Source of the DNA: Stentor coeruleus
Lineage: Eukaryota; Ciliophora; Heterotrichea; Heterotrichida; Stentoridae
Assembly: GCA_001970955.1 (NCBI GenBank)
Contig: MPUH01000019.1
Span: forward strand, 100,475-164,474
DNA: 64,000 nucleotides
Direction of reading: 5' to 3'
Below, one piece after another: positions 61,136-64,000 of the stretch (its first letter is position 1; the number at the start of each line of letters is the position of its first letter). The notes under the pieces are model-generated. The model was not told the DNA's origin. It was given only the letters and a program-made list of their open reading frames with translations, and did no database searches. A program made the translations under genes and the position numbers.

Positions 61136-61481
61136 TAGGAAATTTTTATAACTTTTACATAAAACTTTGAATTAGGATTAGGTTTGTTGTATTTAGAGTA
61201 AAATGATGTAGTGTAAACTGATGGTGTAGATTTTTGAGATGAATTTTTAGCAGTTAAATATAAACTTAGTAATAACTATATTTATCAGATCTATTTTTTT
61301 GTATATATAGGCTTTTTATTGGAAATTTAAAATACAGTTTATGTGAAAAACTGAAATCTCTTTGATTTGTATTATAATTCTCTTTTTATTACGTTGAATA
61401 ACGAAATTAGTCCCTTTTTATATTTTCTTCCATACTTTATTTTATCTTAACATACTTTAGTATAATTTAAATAAGTCGTTA
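61136..61481. other. Intergenic spacer
   Basis: AT-rich spacer between two plus genes. G-biased at first and then more C-biased near the kinesin start. No gene seen. Confidence 0.45.
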
Positions 61482-63596
61482 ATGCAAAGATCAGAAAACA
61501 TACAAGTTGCCTTGCGTTTCCGTCCGTTAAACATTAGAGAAACACTAAGAAAAGACCCAGAAGTCTGGGAAATCAGTGAGAACTCCACTTACATCAAGCC
61601 TTCTTGGACAGAAAAACTCCAAGATTCCAGAAAAATCAGCAACACTAAAGCTTACACATACAACTATTGTTTTTCATCACTAGATACTAACGAAGATGTA
61701 TATTTAAATACTTCAAGAAAAGTAGTTGAAGCTAGTTTACAAGGCTATAATGGTACTATTATAGCATATGGTCAGACAGGTAGTGGGAAAACATATACAA
61801 TGATGGGCTCAGATGGAGCAGAACTAGATAATGTCATAAACACATCACAATCAATGAGTGATGCTTCAATAGAAAGACATGAAATTCCAAAAGCTAAAGG
61901 AATTGTAATTTTAGCACTTGAAGATTTATTAAAACTGATTGAAGAAAATACAACAAAATCTTGTTACCTAAGCTGCTCATATCTTGAAATCTACAATGAA
62001 CAGATTTTTGATTTATTAGCAGATAAAGACAAAATCACTGATACTTTAATACTCCAAGAGGAAAAAGGTCAAGGATTTTACATTCGTGGACTAAGCGAGC
62101 ATGTTTTAAACTCAGTTTCTGATGTAGAAAAACTCATAAAAAAAGGTGAGTTTAATAGACATTATGCAGCAACAGCTATGAATCATCATAGTTCTAGATC
62201 ACATACAATCTTTAGAGTTTATGTTACAAGTGTTTCTATTAATAATGGAGCTTATGATGTTGGAGAAAATATAACCACTGAAAGTTTATTGAATTTTGTT
62301 GATTTGGCTGGAGCTGAAAGAGTAAATAGTTTACAAGAAGCTATAAATCCTTTAGAAACCTCAGTTAGATTTAGAGTATCTAGAAGTCCAAGGTCATCAC
62401 CAAGATTAAGATCATCTTCAACACGTAGAAGTATTGATACTTTTGTTAATGAAGGAAAACATATAAATGTATCATTGTTTTACCTTTGTCAAGTAATATC
62501 AAAACTTTCACAAAAACATCAAAGCCCAGATACTCATATTCCATATAGGAATTCAAGTCTTACAAAAATACTCAGTACATCTCTTGGAGGTAATGCTTTA
62601 ACATGTATTATCTGCACAGCAACATCAACACTTTCTCAAGTTGAACTTACTTTAAGCACATTAAGATTTGGTGGCATAGCAGGATCAGTTCAAAATGTTG
62701 TAAAAGCCAATATCCATTCAGATAAAACTAATGAACTATTATTAACATATCAAAAAGATATAGAAGAACTTCGACAACGATTATATGCTTATGAAAATGA
62801 ACCAAAATCAGTTGTTGTAGAATCAGAAGGTATAGATGCAACAATAAATACAGAAGGTAGTGATATAAGAAAAGTACTTGAAGAAAGGATTAAAATGCTT
62901 ACTGGGATGCTGTTTTCAAGAAAACTATCAGAAAATGAACCTCAAACCAAAGAACTTTGGAGTGAAGGAGCTGGGGATTTGATTGTAGACACAAAACTTG
63001 TTGGTTCAAAAAAATTAAATGAATCTTTGAACACATCAGCTGATTTTGCTATGACTAGGATGAAAGAAATGCATAAAGAAAAAGATAAACAACAACAATA
63101 TATTGAAGAACTTGAACATAAAATCCAATATTTGACTGATTCGAAAAATAATGTAAGAAATATTTAGTTGACAAATGATTTGAAAAAGTCTTTGCAAATA
63201 TGTCAAACTGAAACTGCGAAAAAAATGTCTTATAAGCAACAATTGACTATGACTGAGATACAAGTTGAGGAAAAAGGGAAGGCTATTAAAAGTATTGTTG
63301 AGAGTAAAGATAAGGAAATACAGATACTTAGAGATAGGGTGAATTTGATAGAAAATTTTGTTGGGCTGGATAAACTTTCTGATGATGAACTTGAGAGAAT
63401 GGAAAGGATGTATTTTCATGGGTTGGATGTAGTGAAAAATACACGGTTCCAGAAGAAGTATTTTAAAGAAATCGAAAGTTTGAAATCGATTATTGATAGA
63501 GGATCAAAAAATCAAGAAAATGCTAGTGAGAGAACTGTAGAGGGTAAAGATCAACAGACTGCACTTAAAATATCGATATTACAAATATCTAACTAA
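61482..63596 (+). CDS. Kinesin, N-terminal motor, two exons
   Basis: Exons 61482-63152 and 63168-63596 encode 699 residues. The motor has GQTGSGKT (97-104), NHHSSRSH switch I, DLAGAER switch II (274-280) and HIPYRNSSLTKILSTSLGG. Between DLAGAER and the following NVSL helix is an insertion of roughly 40 residues rich in Ser and Arg (SRSPRSSPRLRSSSTRRS), placed in loop 11 facing the microtubule; this is unusual. The stalk is coiled coil, extended by the second exon. The subfamily is unclear: the LFYLCQVI helix has some likeness to CENP-E-type motors. Confidence 0.92.
63153..63167 (+). other. 15-nt intron
   Basis: GTAAGAAATATTTAG, phase 0; ends in TAG in frame. Removal joins DSKNN to LTNDLKKSLQIC, continuing the coiled coil. 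Confidence 0.88.
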
Positions 63597-63759
63597 ACTT
63601 ATTAAATGATAAGGATATTAAATATCTCAAAAAAAAAAAAAATTTCTCTTTATAAAAAAATCATCTTCAAAAAAAAAATTCTTTAAAAACTCCAAAAACT
63701 CTAAAAACTTTTTCCATTTCTTAAACATTTTATCTGAAAAACATAAAATTCATATATAA

Positions 63760-64000
63760 TTAATTAGCATTTTCATGAGGACTTATCCAACGAATTCTAT
63801 TCCCATGAGCCCATTCCGACCTCGAAGCCCTTAATTTATTTTTTGTCTTATCAAAAAACGTATAAATTCCTTNCGAAGCCCTTAATTTATTTTTTGTCTT
63901 ATCAAAAAACGTATAAATTCCTTGTCCATGTTTTTTTCCATTCTTCCAATCTCCATCATACTTTTTCCCATTTATCCATTTCATAACCCCTTTTCCATGT
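63760..64000 (-). CDS. MORN-repeat protein (partial, runs off right edge)
   Basis: Reading from the right edge on the minus strand, the frame shows HGKGVMKWINGKKYDGDWKNGKKHGQGIYTF, at least one and a half MORN repeats (YxGxWxNGxxHGxGxY). The C-terminus is SEWAHGNRIRWISPHENAN before TAA at 63760. An N at 63873 splits a duplicated 50-bp block, which inserts an artificial repeat of GIYTFFDKTKNKLRAS; the real protein probably has this segment once. MORN proteins often link membranes and cytoskeleton or cilia. The N-terminus is outside the window. Confidence 0.78.
   Translation of the reverse strand, partial: HGKGVMKWINGKKYDGDWKNGKKHGQGIYTFFDKTKNKLRASXGIYTFFDKTKNKLRASRSEWAHGNRIRWISPHENAN
63823..63923. 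repeat. Exact 50-bp duplication around an N (assembly join)
   Basis: 63823-63872 and 63874-63923 are identical, with N at 63873. It falls inside the MORN gene and duplicates a coding segment. Confidence 0.9.

Noticed and set aside
1-64000. Reassigned stop codons, as in other ciliates
   Set aside because: TAA, TAG and TGA all terminate genes here, and conserved domains (PP1, Rab1, IFT88, kinases) contain none of them in frame.
1-64000. tRNA genes and telomere repeats
   Set aside because: I searched by eye for the T-loop box GGTTCRANTCC on both strands and for CCCTAA-type tandem repeats, and found no convincing match.

Overview
The window looks like macronuclear DNA of a heterotrich ciliate close to Stentor. 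The genome is AT-rich, genes are short-spaced and lie on both strands, and the standard genetic code is used: TAA, TAG and TGA all end genes, with no in-frame TGA, TAA or TAG inside conserved domains. Introns are only 15 nt long. Eight of them rejoin reading frames that otherwise break, and a ninth is revealed by a 5-residue insertion in a Rab1 GTPase. All nine have GTAA at the 5' end, AG at the 3' end and A at position 10. The gene set is ciliary and signalling-rich: IFT88, a SAXO-type axonemal protein, a kinesin, coiled-coil proteins, CTFxP-motif proteins, a MORN protein, PP1 and PP2A-B55. The species is an inference from these traits. I saw no tRNA, rRNA, CRISPR array, transposon or telomere repeat.

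Layout. 1-6 kb: tail of an unknown gene, PP2A B55, a coiled-coil gene remnant and three coiled-coil genes, two of them divergent from a 21-bp gap. 6-16 kb: a UBL-ankyrin-PH-AGC kinase, a B-box-like Cys/His protein with a frame break, a COMM-domain protein, Rab1, a large protein with a SelW/Rdx-like domain and a CEP164-type WW motif, and a tetraspan membrane protein. 16-25 kb: coiled-coil protein, truncated haemoglobin, SAXO-like protein, Cdh1-like APC/C activator, J-protein, PP1, an acylated kelch protein and an unknown three-exon gene. 25-41 kb: ANKRD13-like protein, two CTFxP proteins, coiled-coil protein, CAMK-type kinase with a UBA-like tail, EH-domain protein, IFT88 and a six-TM protein. 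41-46 kb: two degenerate protease genes (trypsin-like and S28) flanking an unknown gene. 46-64 kb: unknown protein, XKR-like membrane protein, a two-exon coiled-coil gene, UBA protein, acylated glutaredoxin, two polytopic membrane proteins, a CBM20 protein, GTPBP1-like GTPase, a cyclic-nucleotide-domain protein, kinesin and a partial MORN protein.

Intergenic DNA shows a marked strand asymmetry. On the coding strand, 5' flanks are C-rich and almost free of G, while 3' flanks are G-rich and poor in C. Where two tandem genes meet, the skew flips inside the spacer. Three places hold N bases flanked by exact duplicates, which are assembly joins rather than biological repeats.

The genes do not form an operon-like pathway. 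Functionally they fall into cilium building and motility, phosphorylation signalling, membrane traffic (Rab1, EH protein, ANKRD13) and redox or gas binding (glutaredoxin, Rdx-domain protein, truncated haemoglobin).
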